Assembly: GCA_017303855.1 (NCBI GenBank)
Contig: JAFLBL010000011.1
Span: forward strand, 62,001-126,000
Reading direction: 5' to 3'
DNA: 64,000 nucleotides
Origin: Chitinophagales bacterium
GTDB lineage: Bacteria > Bacteroidota > Bacteroidia > Chitinophagales > Chitinophagaceae
The notes beneath the pieces were generated by a model. That model did no database searches and had not been told where the DNA came from. It saw only the letters and a list, made by a program, of their open reading frames with translations. A program made the position numbers and the translations under genes. Positions 27,305 to 37,121 of the stretch are shown here, one piece after another; within the stretch, counting starts at the first letter, position 1; every line of letters starts with the position of its first letter.

Positions 27305-28339
27305 TCAATATTTAAAAGAAGGACACATGGACTCTCTTCTGTTCCCTTTATATTGTCCGAACGACCCCTGTTTTACCAGTGAAAATTCAAAAGCCCCGCG
27401 GGTATTGTTATAATTTTTCAGGGAGGACATGGTGGCATCATAAGTAAATGTAAACATCAGGTCTTTTACACCTAGTCCCACCATTGGTATTACAGCATCC
27501 CCCACCCTGTAATAGGCGCCGGCCGTAAGTACTTTATCACCGTCACCGGAAATATTATACTGTGCATTCAACCCGCCCACTATCTCGTATGATTTTGCCT
27601 GCAGTGAGACGTAGGCATTCGGGTTAAGGATCACCATATCATTCAGCTTAAAACTGCCATTCATGAAACCCGTATACCGTACAGGAATCCGGTTATCTAT
27701 ACCCGGTTGTTCCGTAAAAAATGATTCTTTGGGCTGATTGATGTGCATGGCAGAAAAACCGGCATTGAAGTAGGTCCGGTTATTGGGAAAATAAGCATAG
27801 TTCATCCCGACCTGCATATCGAAATAACTGATATTGTTATAATCCAGTTTGGGAGCTACCGTTGTCTGGTGCGCATCAAAAAACTGTCCGTTCCACTGCC
27901 CGGGGAAACTCAGGTTGGCGGTATTGATATTTTTATTTGCCCAGCCGGCATTAAAGCCAAGGCTCACCAGGCTTCCCTGGTTGATCATCTGATGATAGGC
28001 CACCGAACCATAAACTTTTGTTGATGTAAGCACGCTGGTACCGGCCACATCACGGAGTATCACGGCACCCACCCCCAGCCAGCCGGTATTCTCACTGTTT
28101 TGCAACAGTTGTACATCGCCGTAAGCACTCATGGTTTTATAGGGAAATGCGGTAATGGATGCCCATTGATTTCTGTAGTTGACACCGAGCCGGTAATCCC
28201 CATCGGGAATAAAACCGGTATTGGCCGGATTGGTAAGCAGCGGGGCATTCATAAACTGGGAAAAATGCAGGTCCTGTGCCTCAGCAATCATCCATCCCCC
28301 GGAGCACATTAGTAATATAATCAGCCTGAATACCTTCAT
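27305..28339 (-). CDS. PorP/SprF-family outer membrane protein (second copy)
   Basis: This 344-residue protein has a signal peptide (residues 1-22), the DLHFSQFMNAPLLTNPANTG motif and repeated beta strands of an outer-membrane barrel, ending in MCPSFKY. It is the partner type for T9SS type B cargo. It sits 10 bp downstream of the PKD/SBBP protein on the same strand, mirroring the pair at 10,181-15,549. The start is ATG. The family call is firm; pairing with the neighbour is inferred from adjacency. Confidence 0.93.
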   Translation of the reverse strand: MKVFRLIILLMCSGGWMIAEAQDLHFSQFMNAPLLTNPANTGFIPDGDYRLGVNYRNQWASITAFPYKTMSAYGDVQLLQNSENTGWLGVGAVILRDVAGTSVLTSTKVYGSVAYHQMINQGSLVSLGFNAGWANKNINTANLSFPGQWNGQFFDAHQTTVAPKLDYNNISYFDMQVGMNYAYFPNNRTYFNAGFSAMHINQPKESFFTEQPGIDNRIPVRYTGFMNGSFKLNDMVILNPNAYVSLQAKSYEIVGGLNAQYNISGDGDKVLTAGAYYRVGDAVIPMVGLGVKDLMFTFTYDATMSSLKNYNNTRGAFEFSLVKQGSFGQYKGNRRESMCPSFKY

Positions 28340-28349
28340 AGTCCAGCAA

Positions 28350-31300
28350 TTATCGGATTAACGTAATATCTCCTTTCATCGTTGTCTTCGCGCCATCAAA
28401 GAATTCCACATTGAGCGTATAAGCATATACATCCATTGGCTGCACAGCGCCTTTTACTTTTCCATCCCAGCCTTTATTCCGGTCCGTGGTCTCAAATACT
28501 TTCTGTCCCCAGCGGTTCCAGATGGTAAATTGCATTTTGGCTATACCAAATCCCCGGACCATAACAACACTGTTTATATCCCCGCTGTTGGGGGTAAAAG
28601 CATTGGGCACATCCACCAGGGGGATTACCGTGGCGCTGACCGGCCGGCAGATCGTGTTCGGACAGTCGATACTGTTATACGCGGTAAGACAGGCATTGAA
28701 TGTACCTGTTGAATTATATTGGTGGGACACATCGGCGCGGGAGGTGGTAAGCAACGAATCCCCATCGCCAAATACCCATTTGAACCGTATCGCATCGGCA
28801 GTGGAAAGATTGGTAAAGACCACCGGCATATTCACTGGTGGCGTTACCGGTGCAAAACTAAAATCAGCCGTGGGTGCCGCAAATACCTGTACGGTAAAGC
28901 GGGCCGTATCCGTCAGGTTGCAGGTATTCGGGTTATAGGCCACCAGCGTAATATTGTACGTACCCGGAAGGGTATACACATGTGTGGGAGTAGCGGCTGT
29001 AGACGTATTGCCATCATCAAAATTCCACAGGAAGGTCTGTGCGGCTAATGAAGTATTCGTAAAAGCAGCCGTATAGGGAATGCAACCAGAAGGCGGCGTG
29101 GTAAACTGCGCTTTTACATTATCCGCCACACTCAATGGTATAACCAGTGAGTCAGGCGCGTTACAATACACCGTATCCTGTAATAACAATTTTACATTAT
29201 AAGTACCCGGTCCCGCAAACGTATGAAACACGGGAGCACTGCCAGCCACCACTTTAGGCGAACCGTCACCAAAATCCCATACAAAGGACTGGTTGGTGAA
29301 GGGCCTTGTCGGGGGTGCAATCGTGGTATTGTCAAACCGGTAATTAAAAGATCCGCAGGGCGGCAATTTTACAGGAGTAAAGGCCGGCGTAGCCAGCAGG
29401 TTACCTACCCTGATACGGACATAGGATGTATCCCGCACATTACAGGTGGCGGGATCAATAGCCACGAGCATAACCCTGTATGTTCCGATATTCAGGAATG
29501 TATGTGTGGCTGTCGGAACAGTAGTGGCAACGGTTGGCGAACCATCCCCGAAATTCCATTCATAACTTACGCCGGTTGCCAGTGTATCGGTAAACGTTAC
29601 TGCCAGTGGCTGGCAACCCGCCGTATCGTTGGGTACCCCGTTGATGGTTGACTGTACCCCGGCTCTCACACCCGACAGGTTCATATCAATTTTCAGCATC
29701 GTGAGATTACATTCTCCTCCACCCACTGCATTGTTTACCGTAGACCAGGCACCGGGTGTGGTGGGATAGACACCCCGTCCGTTGATATTACAGTTACCAC
29801 ATATCGCCTGGTAGATTTTACCATTGCGGTCAAAGCGGCTGGTACCACCATCCACGTGATCACAACCGGCTCCGGGGGCATTGTTCTCTCCGAAGAAACT
29901 GCCGAATAACTGGGAGGCCGCGTCTTTTTTCAACACAAAAAAGTACAGATCTTTTCCATCCGTTGTTGATTTTAACGCATCGGGGGTTACCGGCAACCCG
30001 GTAGTACCCGCACTGTTAAACGCATTGTCCGTGCTGAAGAAGCCACCCCATCCGGAGATGTATACGTTTTCGCAACGATCCACCAGGAAGGCAATCGGTG
30101 AGATATTAGGCGTAACCGCACCTGAACCAAAAGCAGTGGAATAAACATAGGCGGATAAATCCGGTTGCAGTTTACAGATAAACTGCTTGCCCGCAGGATT
30201 ATTATAGGTCGCATTCTGAATACGCCAGGCACCGGTAGTCTGCCCCATGATGTAGGGAAAACCCAACGCGTCAAACTGCACCCCGAATACCTGATCGATA
30301 CCTGTTGTACCAATGTAGGCGGAACGGATCACATTAGTACCTGTATTATTAATAATGGCCACAAACCCGTCGATCACACCATTATTCGCCGGGCCGACAG
30401 TACCGGTTTGTGTATTGGGCAACAGGTTGGTGCTTTCAGTACCACCGGCCACATAAATATTATTATTCGTGGGATTTAATGAAAGTACATAAGCCGCGTC
30501 ATTCCCGGTACCACCGATATAACTGGCAAAAAGAAGGGTATTGAGATCGGGAGTGAGTTTTAATACCACTCCATCCTGTGTCCCTCCCCCAAATGCCTGT
30601 TGAAAAAATCCGGCTGTTCCGGGAAAGTCACTGGATTGTGTGCTGGACGCCACATATACATTACCAGCTGCATCGAGTATCACTTCACTACGGCCATCAT
30701 CCCCGTAATTGCGTTGCAGTGAACTGAGTCCCCGGGTATCGGATATATTCACTCCGTCATTACTGCTGCCGCCGATCTTTCGGGAGCCAAGCAGGGCCGT
30801 TCCGGTTGCGTTCAGTTTGGTTACCACGATATCCCAGAGTGCGCCGGCAGCTGTTCCATTGTTCATTACCGGGTAGTCACTGGAATTGGTACGTCCTGCA
30901 ATTACCAGGTTACCCTGCGCGTCCGCTATAAGACTATGCGGTTGATCTTTCCCGTTACCACCTATATAAGTCGCATAAATCCTGTTGTTCCCGTTGGGTG
31001 AAAGTTTTATAATACCAATATCAAATTCGCCGCCCTGGTATGTTGTTTCATACGCACCGGGAGAGGTTGGGAAACCGGTACCGGACCCTCCAAAGACGAT
31101 GCCCCCGCCAAAGAGACTTTCATCCGGCCCGTAAGTGGCGGTAAAACCCCAGTTGTCAAACCGGCTGCCGGAAAAAGAACAAAACACGATACTGGGATCA
31201 ATCACCAGCGGTTTAGTTTTATCATATTCCTTTACTTCGAAGCGCACAATATTTCCATTCACCACATACTTACAACTTACTTCCTGGCGGCCGGCGAGGC

Positions 31301-31934
31301 CGGGCTGGAAGGTATAGGGAGCTGATTCTTTAAACTCTGCCAGCGACGTACTGACCACCAGTTCCTTATTTTTTACCTGCAGTTTATCCACGCCCTCATA
31401 TTTCAGGGCAATTTTTGATACATCGGCTCCCGGCTGTACCAGGATATCATATTTCAGGGTACCCCGGTCCGTATAGTAACGGAGATCAATACCCGGATAC
31501 AAATGCTGAACATTGATGCCCTGGTAGATTTTACATTCAGCCGCCCATTTAGCGGGATTGTTACCGATAAAATAATTATTATAGGTAGGTATGGGTTTTT
31601 CGGCGACTATTAACGGGCGGGTTGCCGCCCCTACAAAGTCCACATGCCAGGCATGGGAACGTACCCGTATGGGCTCATTGGCTTTTGCGAGCTGCCCTTC
31701 CGCATTCAATCCATGTTTCAGCTGGTTCAATCGGGCCAGATCAACCGGGTTATGTTGTACCACGGTAAATCCTCCGTCACGGATAAAAAAAGTACCGTTA
31801 CTTACGTCGCCCTGGTAACGGACACGGCTGTCCCACTGGCCTTTGTTTTCAATAAATTCAATATTTCCCTGTGCTGAAAGGGTACAGACAGCAAACAGGG
31901 ACAGGACGAAGGAGAAGAGATTTTTCAGTGTCAA
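28350..31934 (-). CDS. T9SS surface protein: beta-propeller repeats, four PKD, CHU_C domain
   Basis: This secreted protein has about 1,194 residues. The signal peptide is followed by the segment FIENKGQWDSRVRY, typical of the domain preceding SBBP repeats, then a region of SBBP-like beta-propeller repeats (residues about 250-700). Four PKD domains follow (WNFGDGSPTV, WDFGDGSPKV, WNFDDGNTST, WVFGDGDS), and the gliding-motility C-terminal domain closes it (VPNAFTPNSGD, then IWNRWGQKVFE and GWDGKVKG). It should be exported by T9SS and held at the surface with the adjacent PorP/SprF protein. No ATG is present. TTG at 31934 gives a clean signal; TTG at 31979 is alternative but overlaps a possible -7 element AAGTTTTG. 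Confidence 0.88.
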   Translation of the reverse strand: MTLKNLFSFVLSLFAVCTLSAQGNIEFIENKGQWDSRVRYQGDVSNGTFFIRDGGFTVVQHNPVDLARLNQLKHGLNAEGQLAKANEPIRVRSHAWHVDFVGAATRPLIVAEKPIPTYNNYFIGNNPAKWAAECKIYQGINVQHLYPGIDLRYYTDRGTLKYDILVQPGADVSKIALKYEGVDKLQVKNKELVVSTSLAEFKESAPYTFQPGLAGRQEVSCKYVVNGNIVRFEVKEYDKTKPLVIDPSIVFCSFSGSRFDNWGFTATYGPDESLFGGGIVFGGSGTGFPTSPGAYETTYQGGEFDIGIIKLSPNGNNRIYATYIGGNGKDQPHSLIADAQGNLVIAGRTNSSDYPVMNNGTAAGALWDIVVTKLNATGTALLGSRKIGGSSNDGVNISDTRGLSSLQRNYGDDGRSEVILDAAGNVYVASSTQSSDFPGTAGFFQQAFGGGTQDGVVLKLTPDLNTLLFASYIGGTGNDAAYVLSLNPTNNNIYVAGGTESTNLLPNTQTGTVGPANNGVIDGFVAIINNTGTNVIRSAYIGTTGIDQVFGVQFDALGFPYIMGQTTGAWRIQNATYNNPAGKQFICKLQPDLSAYVYSTAFGSGAVTPNISPIAFLVDRCENVYISGWGGFFSTDNAFNSAGTTGLPVTPDALKSTTDGKDLYFFVLKKDAASQLFGSFFGENNAPGAGCDHVDGGTSRFDRNGKIYQAICGNCNINGRGVYPTTPGAWSTVNNAVGGGECNLTMLKIDMNLSGVRAGVQSTINGVPNDTAGCQPLAVTFTDTLATGVSYEWNFGDGSPTVATTVPTATHTFLNIGTYRVMLVAIDPATCNVRDTSYVRIRVGNLLATPAFTPVKLPPCGSFNYRFDNTTIAPPTRPFTNQSFVWDFGDGSPKVVAGSAPVFHTFAGPGTYNVKLLLQDTVYCNAPDSLVIPLSVADNVKAQFTTPPSGCIPYTAAFTNTSLAAQTFLWNFDDGNTSTAATPTHVYTLPGTYNITLVAYNPNTCNLTDTARFTVQVFAAPTADFSFAPVTPPVNMPVVFTNLSTADAIRFKWVFGDGDSLLTTSRADVSHQYNSTGTFNACLTAYNSIDCPNTICRPVSATVIPLVDVPNAFTPNSGDINSVVMVRGFGIAKMQFTIWNRWGQKVFETTDRNKGWDGKVKGAVQPMDVYAYTLNVEFFDGAKTTMKGDITLIR

Positions 31935-32035
31935 CTTATTTTCTTTAAGATAACAATTAATTGCCGTAAACAGATTCAAAACTTCTGTTAATTCGGGCCG
32001 GTTCCGGGTAATTTTACCTGTAACAGACAGTTTCG

Positions 32036-34165
32036 TCAGGCAATTTTACTCCATTGAACCGGACCTTTTCTGTATTGCAGGAATTTCTTTAACCGCAAAT
32101 TTTCTGCCGAAACCATATCCGGATCTTTTTCCAACAGGTCTGCAGCCAGATTACCCGCTATTTCCAGCAAATCCCGGTCTTGGACTATACTGGCCAGCCG
32201 GAAGTTTAACGCACCGCTCTGCCGGGTACCTTCAATTTCGCCCGGTCCCCGGAGTTGCAGGTCTTTTTCGGCTATTTCGAATCCATTATTGGTCGAAGTC
32301 ATGATATTGATGCGCTCACGGGCATCATTACCCAATCTGGACCCTGAAATTAATATACAATAGCTTTTTTCCGCTCCCCTGCCCACACGGCCCCGCAACT
32401 GATGGAGCTGAGACAATCCGAATTTTTCCGTGCTTTCAATCACCATCACCGATGCATTGGGCACATTCACCCCCACTTCAATCACCGTAGTGGAGACCAT
32501 GATCTGCGTATCATGCTCAACAAATCTTTTCATATTTAGTTCTTTCTGCTCAGCCGGCTGCCGGCCATGTACCATGCTGATCCAGTACCTGGGTTCAGGG
32601 AAATACGCTTTTACGTTCTCATAGCCCTTCATCAGGTTTTCATAATCCAGTTTATCACTTTCTTCTATCAGGGGGAAAATAATATATACCTGGCGGCCTT
32701 TATCTATTTCTGCCCGGATAAAATCCATCACTTTACTCCGCTGCGATTCTAAACGATGTACCGTGGTAATCGGTTGCCGGCCCGGCGGCAGTTCATCAAT
32801 CACGCTATAATCCAGATCGCCATAAGCCGTCATGGCCAGTGTCCGGGGAATAGGAGTAGCCGTCATCACCAGCACATGCGGGGGAATCTCCGCCTTCTTC
32901 CATAAGCGGGCTCTTTGCTCTACCCCAAACCGGTGCTGTTCATCAATAATTACCATCCCCAGATTTTGAAACTGCACGGCATCCTCAATCAATGCATGCG
33001 TGCCCAGTATTATTTTCAGTTCTCCACTGGCAAGCGCCGCCAGTGTCTTTTTCCGTTCTGCGGATTTTACAGAACCGGTAAGCAGCCGCACGGGTACCCC
33101 CAGTTTTTCAAGTAATGCGCCGATTCCCTGGTAATGTTGCTGCGCCAGTATTTCCGTAGGTGCCATCAGGCAGGCCTGGTATCCATTATCAACGGCCAGC
33201 AGCATCGTCAGTACAGCCACAATTGTTTTTCCGCTGCCCACATCCCCTTGCAGCAACCGGTTCATTTGTTTACCTGTTGCCGTGTCATTGCGGATTTCCC
33301 GGAGTACCCTCTTCTGCGCGCCGGTCAGTTCAAATGGCAGATGATTTTTATAACAGTCATTGAAATAATCACCCACTTTTTCAAATATGACGCCTTTTGA
33401 AAACCGATGCCGTTCACTCCGCAACAGGTTCATGCGCAACTGAGCAATAAATAATTCTTCAAACTTGATCCGTTTTACCGCGGCCTGGTACTCCTCTTCG
33501 GATTGGGGAAAATGAATCTGCTGCAGGGATTTAAAGCGCCCTGTCAGTTGCAGCCGTTCCAGTATATCCGCAGGCAGGTTTTCTTCGAAATCTTTTTCTT
33601 TCAGCTGGGCCCATAATACCTGCGTGAGTTTTCCGATCTGTCGTCCGCCAAGCCCTTTCGCTTTTAATTTTTCCGTGGTGGAATATACAGGCTCCAGGAA
33701 ATTTTTTGCCAGCGGCTGATCCGGCACCAGCAGTTCCAGTTCCGGATGCACGATCTGGGGATTGCCGTTAAAAAACCCCACTCTTCCCCAGACCAGGTAT
33801 GAACGTCCGGGCTCAAGGGATTTCTGCACCCAGTTTACTCCCTGGAACCAGGTCAGCTCAAGTATACCGGTCTTGTCTTTTAGCCGGGCCACAAGCCGGC
33901 GGCCTGCTTTTTGTCCGATCACTTCTGCACTCAGCAATACCCCGGCCACCTGCGCATAATCCGTATCCGGCCTGAGATCACTTACCATGTTCACTTTGGT
34001 GCGGTCAATATGACGGAAAGGGAAATACTCCAGCAGATCTCCAAAAGTGAAAATATTCAGTTCCTTTTTCAACAGATCGGCGCGCAGGGGTCCTACCCCT
34101 TTGAGGTATTCGATGGGACTGGCTAATATGTGTGTGCCGGATGAAATAAAATAGTATTTGGGCAA
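32036..34165 (-). CDS. recG: ATP-dependent DNA helicase RecG
   Basis: RecG remodels stalled replication forks and branches recombination intermediates. The protein has about 709 residues, with the wedge (OB-fold) domain in the first 270, Walker A LLQGDVGSGKTIVA near residue 305, a DEQH box (VIIDEQHRFGVEQR) near 403, MTATPIPRTL after it, and the C-terminal helicase motif SQLHQLRGRVGRG. The frame extends to 34258 and would overlap the glycosyltransferase gene. Conservation begins at ASPIEYLKGVG, so TTG at 34165 is the best visible start. The same bases form TACATTTG, a promoter-like element, so the start is uncertain by some 15 codons. Confidence 0.94.
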   Translation of the reverse strand: MPKYYFISSGTHILASPIEYLKGVGPLRADLLKKELNIFTFGDLLEYFPFRHIDRTKVNMVSDLRPDTDYAQVAGVLLSAEVIGQKAGRRLVARLKDKTGILELTWFQGVNWVQKSLEPGRSYLVWGRVGFFNGNPQIVHPELELLVPDQPLAKNFLEPVYSTTEKLKAKGLGGRQIGKLTQVLWAQLKEKDFEENLPADILERLQLTGRFKSLQQIHFPQSEEEYQAAVKRIKFEELFIAQLRMNLLRSERHRFSKGVIFEKVGDYFNDCYKNHLPFELTGAQKRVLREIRNDTATGKQMNRLLQGDVGSGKTIVAVLTMLLAVDNGYQACLMAPTEILAQQHYQGIGALLEKLGVPVRLLTGSVKSAERKKTLAALASGELKIILGTHALIEDAVQFQNLGMVIIDEQHRFGVEQRARLWKKAEIPPHVLVMTATPIPRTLAMTAYGDLDYSVIDELPPGRQPITTVHRLESQRSKVMDFIRAEIDKGRQVYIIFPLIEESDKLDYENLMKGYENVKAYFPEPRYWISMVHGRQPAEQKELNMKRFVEHDTQIMVSTTVIEVGVNVPNASVMVIESTEKFGLSQLHQLRGRVGRGAEKSYCILISGSRLGNDARERINIMTSTNNGFEIAEKDLQLRGPGEIEGTRQSGALNFRLASIVQDRDLLEIAGNLAADLLEKDPDMVSAENLRLKKFLQYRKGPVQWSKIA

Positions 34166-34187
34166 ATGTAAAGAAGCTGTGCAGCAT

Positions 34188-35357
34188 TCAGGCAGGCTGT
34201 CGTTCCGCTTTTTCCCAAAGCACAACCTGTTTTTTCCGGAGATACAGGAGTAATCCACGGACCAGGCAAAAATTCATAAACAGAAAATAATAGGGAATCC
34301 CCAGCACACCGGCTTTTTTCCCGGCACGAAGGAGCAGCCAGCCCGCCAGGCTGAGCAGGTAATACAATCCCTGGGCGGCCAGCACCAGTTGATAAAAAAA
34401 CGGGGCGCCCGGCTGCAAAACGATCAGGCAATTTGTTATCAGTATCACGATCAGCAGGAAGGGACAATAGAACCAGCGGAGAATGCGACGTGAAAAATAC
34501 TGAAAGAATAAACGGGGATAACGTTTCATTGTTAAAGCTCCACGAAGTATACCGGCTGCCTCGTAGGCGCCCGCCGCAATCCTGATTTTTCGTTTCTGTT
34601 CTTCCTGCAGTGAAGCGGAAGCGGTTTCAGCGGCGAAAGCCCCCGGCTCATACGCCGTACGGTACCCCTGCAAACCTACCTGCATGGAAATAATAAAATC
34701 ATCCAGGATCATGTCGCGTTCCATGGGACTGAACAACTCAGTACGAATGGAAAAAAGTTCGCCGGCAGCGCCTACTACTGAATAAAAGCGGGCGTCCAGT
34801 TTTTTCATAAACGATTCATAGCGCCAGTACATACCCTCTGCCTGACCAACAGCTGTATTGTTTATACCGGTTAATATCTTTTTTTCTCCGGCTACTGCAC
34901 CTGTACGGGGATCGGCATAATGAGCAGTAAGTCTGCGCAAAGCCTCCGGGTTCAATTGCGAATTGGCATCTGTAAAAACGACTATGGGTGTCCGTACCTG
35001 TTGCATCGCTTCCCGTATAGCCGCATACTTGCCCTGGCGTACCGGCTGATGGAGGTGCAGGATCTCCGGATATTTTTTCAGAATGGACACCGTGTCATCA
35101 GTTGAACCATCCGTTACAATAATTATTTTCAATAACCCGGGCGGATAAACGAGTGCCTTTGTATTCTGTATTTTCTGTTCCAGTACCGGTGCTTCATTCC
35201 ACGCTGCAATGATCATGGTCAGTGCCGGAAAAGCCTGTTCCTTTTCCTTTCCGCTGTTTCTTTTCCCGGGAAGGAGTAACAATAGCAGTCCATATCCCAG
35301 GTATGCATAAAACAGGATAACCAGGCTGGTATAAAAAAGGATGTACAGGACGGTCAT
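34188..35357 (-). CDS. Membrane glycosyltransferase, family 2
   Basis: This 389-residue protein has an N-terminal membrane helix (residues about 3-28) and a GT-A domain with ALTMIIAAWNE, VTDGSTDDT, VFTDANSQLNP and MILDDFIISMQVGLQGY (all within residues 45-250). A basic QEEQKRKIR segment stands in place of QxxRW, and two or three C-terminal helices follow. Processive family 2 enzymes of this shape make or extend surface polysaccharides from nucleotide sugars. The product is unknown. ATG at 35357 is preferred over a TTG at 35426. Divergent from the MraY/WecA-like gene, about 180 bp apart. Confidence 0.88.
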   Translation of the reverse strand: MTVLYILFYTSLVILFYAYLGYGLLLLLLPGKRNSGKEKEQAFPALTMIIAAWNEAPVLEQKIQNTKALVYPPGLLKIIIVTDGSTDDTVSILKKYPEILHLHQPVRQGKYAAIREAMQQVRTPIVVFTDANSQLNPEALRRLTAHYADPRTGAVAGEKKILTGINNTAVGQAEGMYWRYESFMKKLDARFYSVVGAAGELFSIRTELFSPMERDMILDDFIISMQVGLQGYRTAYEPGAFAAETASASLQEEQKRKIRIAAGAYEAAGILRGALTMKRYPRLFFQYFSRRILRWFYCPFLLIVILITNCLIVLQPGAPFFYQLVLAAQGLYYLLSLAGWLLLRAGKKAGVLGIPYYFLFMNFCLVRGLLLYLRKKQVVLWEKAERQPA

Positions 35358-35536
35358 GGTATGATGTGAAAAATACGGTGTTGTAAAAGCAAATATCCCA
35401 ATAATGCGGATCAAAATAGCAGGCAACGGCTTGAAATCCTCTTTTCAGATCAGTTACACAATAAAAAAGTCTTTGCCGGAATGGCAAAACTGCCTATTTT
35501 AACAGCAGATCCACCATTCAGGACAAACCATTGACC

Positions 35537-36658
35537 ATGAGCAGCCCGTTCTATTTTTTACAACTGAACCTCCCTTTAAGTGATTATAAATTCGCTTTAC
35601 TCTGTTTCCTGACGGCCTTTGTCATTACCCTGATCAGTATTCCCCCGATCATTACCCTGATCCGCAAATACAAATTATATGACGTACCGAATGCCCGCAA
35701 AGAGCATGTGGCGCCGATACCTACCATGGGAGGCATTGCCATTGTGGCCGGCATGGCCGTCTCTTTATTGCTGTGGTTTTCTTTCAGTACACAGCCTGCA
35801 CAGATCTGTTTTTTTCTTTCCGTTTTAATTCTCCTTGGTCTGGGCATTATGGATGACCTGAAAGATCTTTCCGCTAAATACAAATTCATCATTCAGATAG
35901 CCCTGGCCGCCCTGATGGCCATAACCGGTGTGCGCATTACCAGTTTTGAAGGCATACTCGGTGTAAATGAATTGCCGTTGGGCGCTCAGTACACTGTCAC
36001 CATTCTTGCCATCACCGGCATAACCAATGCATTCAACCTGATTGATGGTATTGACGGACTCGCGGGAGGTATCGGGTTTATGAGCCTGGTTACACTGGGC
36101 TTGTTTCTGACCATGAGCGGGGACAGTCAGACCGCCCTGATTGCATTCGCATTAGCGGGTGCCGTACTGGCTTTTTTATATTTCAATCTCAATCCTGCAA
36201 AAATATTTATGGGCGATACCGGCTCGCTGGTATTGGGTTTTGTAATTGCCGTACTCAGCCTGCGGCTGGTACAATATAACATTACAGGCAGTACACCCGT
36301 ATTACTCAACACACCGGTGATTGCACTGAGTATCGTACTGATACCGGTATATGATACACTGCGTGTATTTGCCGGACGTATCTGGAATGGCAAATCGCCC
36401 TTTCATGCGGACCGAACGCATATTCATCACCTGCTCACCAACCAGGGATACAGCCATGCATTTGCCAGTAAAATCATTTATATCATTCATGGTATTATTC
36501 TGATCGAAGCCTTTGTACTGAAATCCATGCGGGCCGAATATATCCTGCTCTTCCTGGCCCTGTCCATGCTGTTGTTCACTTTTGTTTTAAAAAGACTGGG
36601 GAAATGGCTGGGGAAAAACGAGAAAGTACATGCGGCAATAAAAGAGTACCTCGGGTAA
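35537..36658 (+). CDS. WecA/TagO-like undecaprenyl-phosphate sugar-1-phosphate transferase
   Basis: This 373-residue membrane protein has about 11 hydrophobic helices. MraY/WecA family motifs are VPNARKEHVAPIPTMGG near residue 45, MDDLKDLSAKYK near 108, NLIDGIDGLAGG near 170 (catalytic Asp cluster), FMGDTGSLVLGF and HADRTHIHHLL near 293. It should transfer GlcNAc-1-phosphate (or a related sugar) to undecaprenyl phosphate, starting a surface polysaccharide, which fits the adjacent glycosyltransferase. The HIHHLL form indicates the WecA rather than the MraY branch. ATG at 35537 is chosen over a TTG two codons earlier. Confidence 0.92.
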   Translation: MSSPFYFLQLNLPLSDYKFALLCFLTAFVITLISIPPIITLIRKYKLYDVPNARKEHVAPIPTMGGIAIVAGMAVSLLLWFSFSTQPAQICFFLSVLILLGLGIMDDLKDLSAKYKFIIQIALAALMAITGVRITSFEGILGVNELPLGAQYTVTILAITGITNAFNLIDGIDGLAGGIGFMSLVTLGLFLTMSGDSQTALIAFALAGAVLAFLYFNLNPAKIFMGDTGSLVLGFVIAVLSLRLVQYNITGSTPVLLNTPVIALSIVLIPVYDTLRVFAGRIWNGKSPFHADRTHIHHLLTNQGYSHAFASKIIYIIHGIILIEAFVLKSMRAEYILLFLALSMLLFTFVLKRLGKWLGKNEKVHAAIKEYLG

Positions 36659-36820
36659 AAATCCAGGAACCGAAGGAGCTAAGACACCAAAGTAGAAGCA
36701 AAAGCAAGAAGCAAACGATAACCAATGAGCCGCCGGGCTTAGTGAATTGGCATGGGAATAATGTTGTCATTGAGGAAAGATAGAAATGACTTTGACTGTT
36801 AAAAATACTGCAATCTGTAA
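36659..36820. other. Intergenic stretch without a gene
   Basis: No supported gene. It begins with degenerate 8-9 bp purine-rich units (AGGAACCGA-like) and leads into the 43-bp repeat array. The TGTAAGGAGTTTCC at its end recurs at 37,929-37,942. Confidence 0.5.
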
Positions 36821-37064
36821 GGAGTTTCCTTGCTGCGCTGTTTGATGGACGTTAACGTTTGAGGAAGTTTCCTTGCTGCGCTGTTCGGCATACGTTAACC
36901 TTTTACGAAGTTTCCTTGCTTCGCTGTTCGGCATACGTTAACCTTTTACGAAGTTTCCTTGCTTCGCTGTTCGGCATACGTTAACCTTTTGCGAAGTTTC
37001 CTTGCTTCGCTGTTCGGCATACGTTAACCTTTTACGAAGTTTCCTTGCTTCGCTGCGGAATGAC
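36821..37064 (+). repeat. 43-bp tandem repeat array, left arm
   Basis: Six units start at 36821, 36864, 36907, 36950, 36993 and 37036, exactly 43 bp apart. Each begins GAAGTTTCCTTGCTTCGCTG (first unit GGAG, first two with GCTGCGCTG), and the last ends early in CGGAATGAC. Units 3-5 are nearly identical, and the 23-bp part between cores is also conserved, so these are not CRISPR spacers. CGAAG and CTTCG flank a constant 8-nt loop, giving a small hairpin in most units. Confidence 0.95.
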
Positions 37065-37085
37065 ATTGCCCCTTTTGGGGGGGGA

Positions 37086-37114
37086 CAAGTAAGACTTCTC
37101 GCTACGCTCGAAGT
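37086..37114 (+). repeat. REP-like module B, left copy
   Basis: A sequence close to AGACTTCTCGCTACGCTCGA follows a run of G some 20 bp after the end of the left array. A similar module occurs reversed at 37,557-37,583 and again forward at 37,988-38,010. Confidence 0.7.
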
Positions 37115-37121
37115 TGACGTC

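Noticed and set aside
36821-37064. Possible CRISPR array
   Set aside because: The period is regular, but the 23-bp parts between cores are nearly the same in each unit, so there are no spacers, and no cas genes are near.
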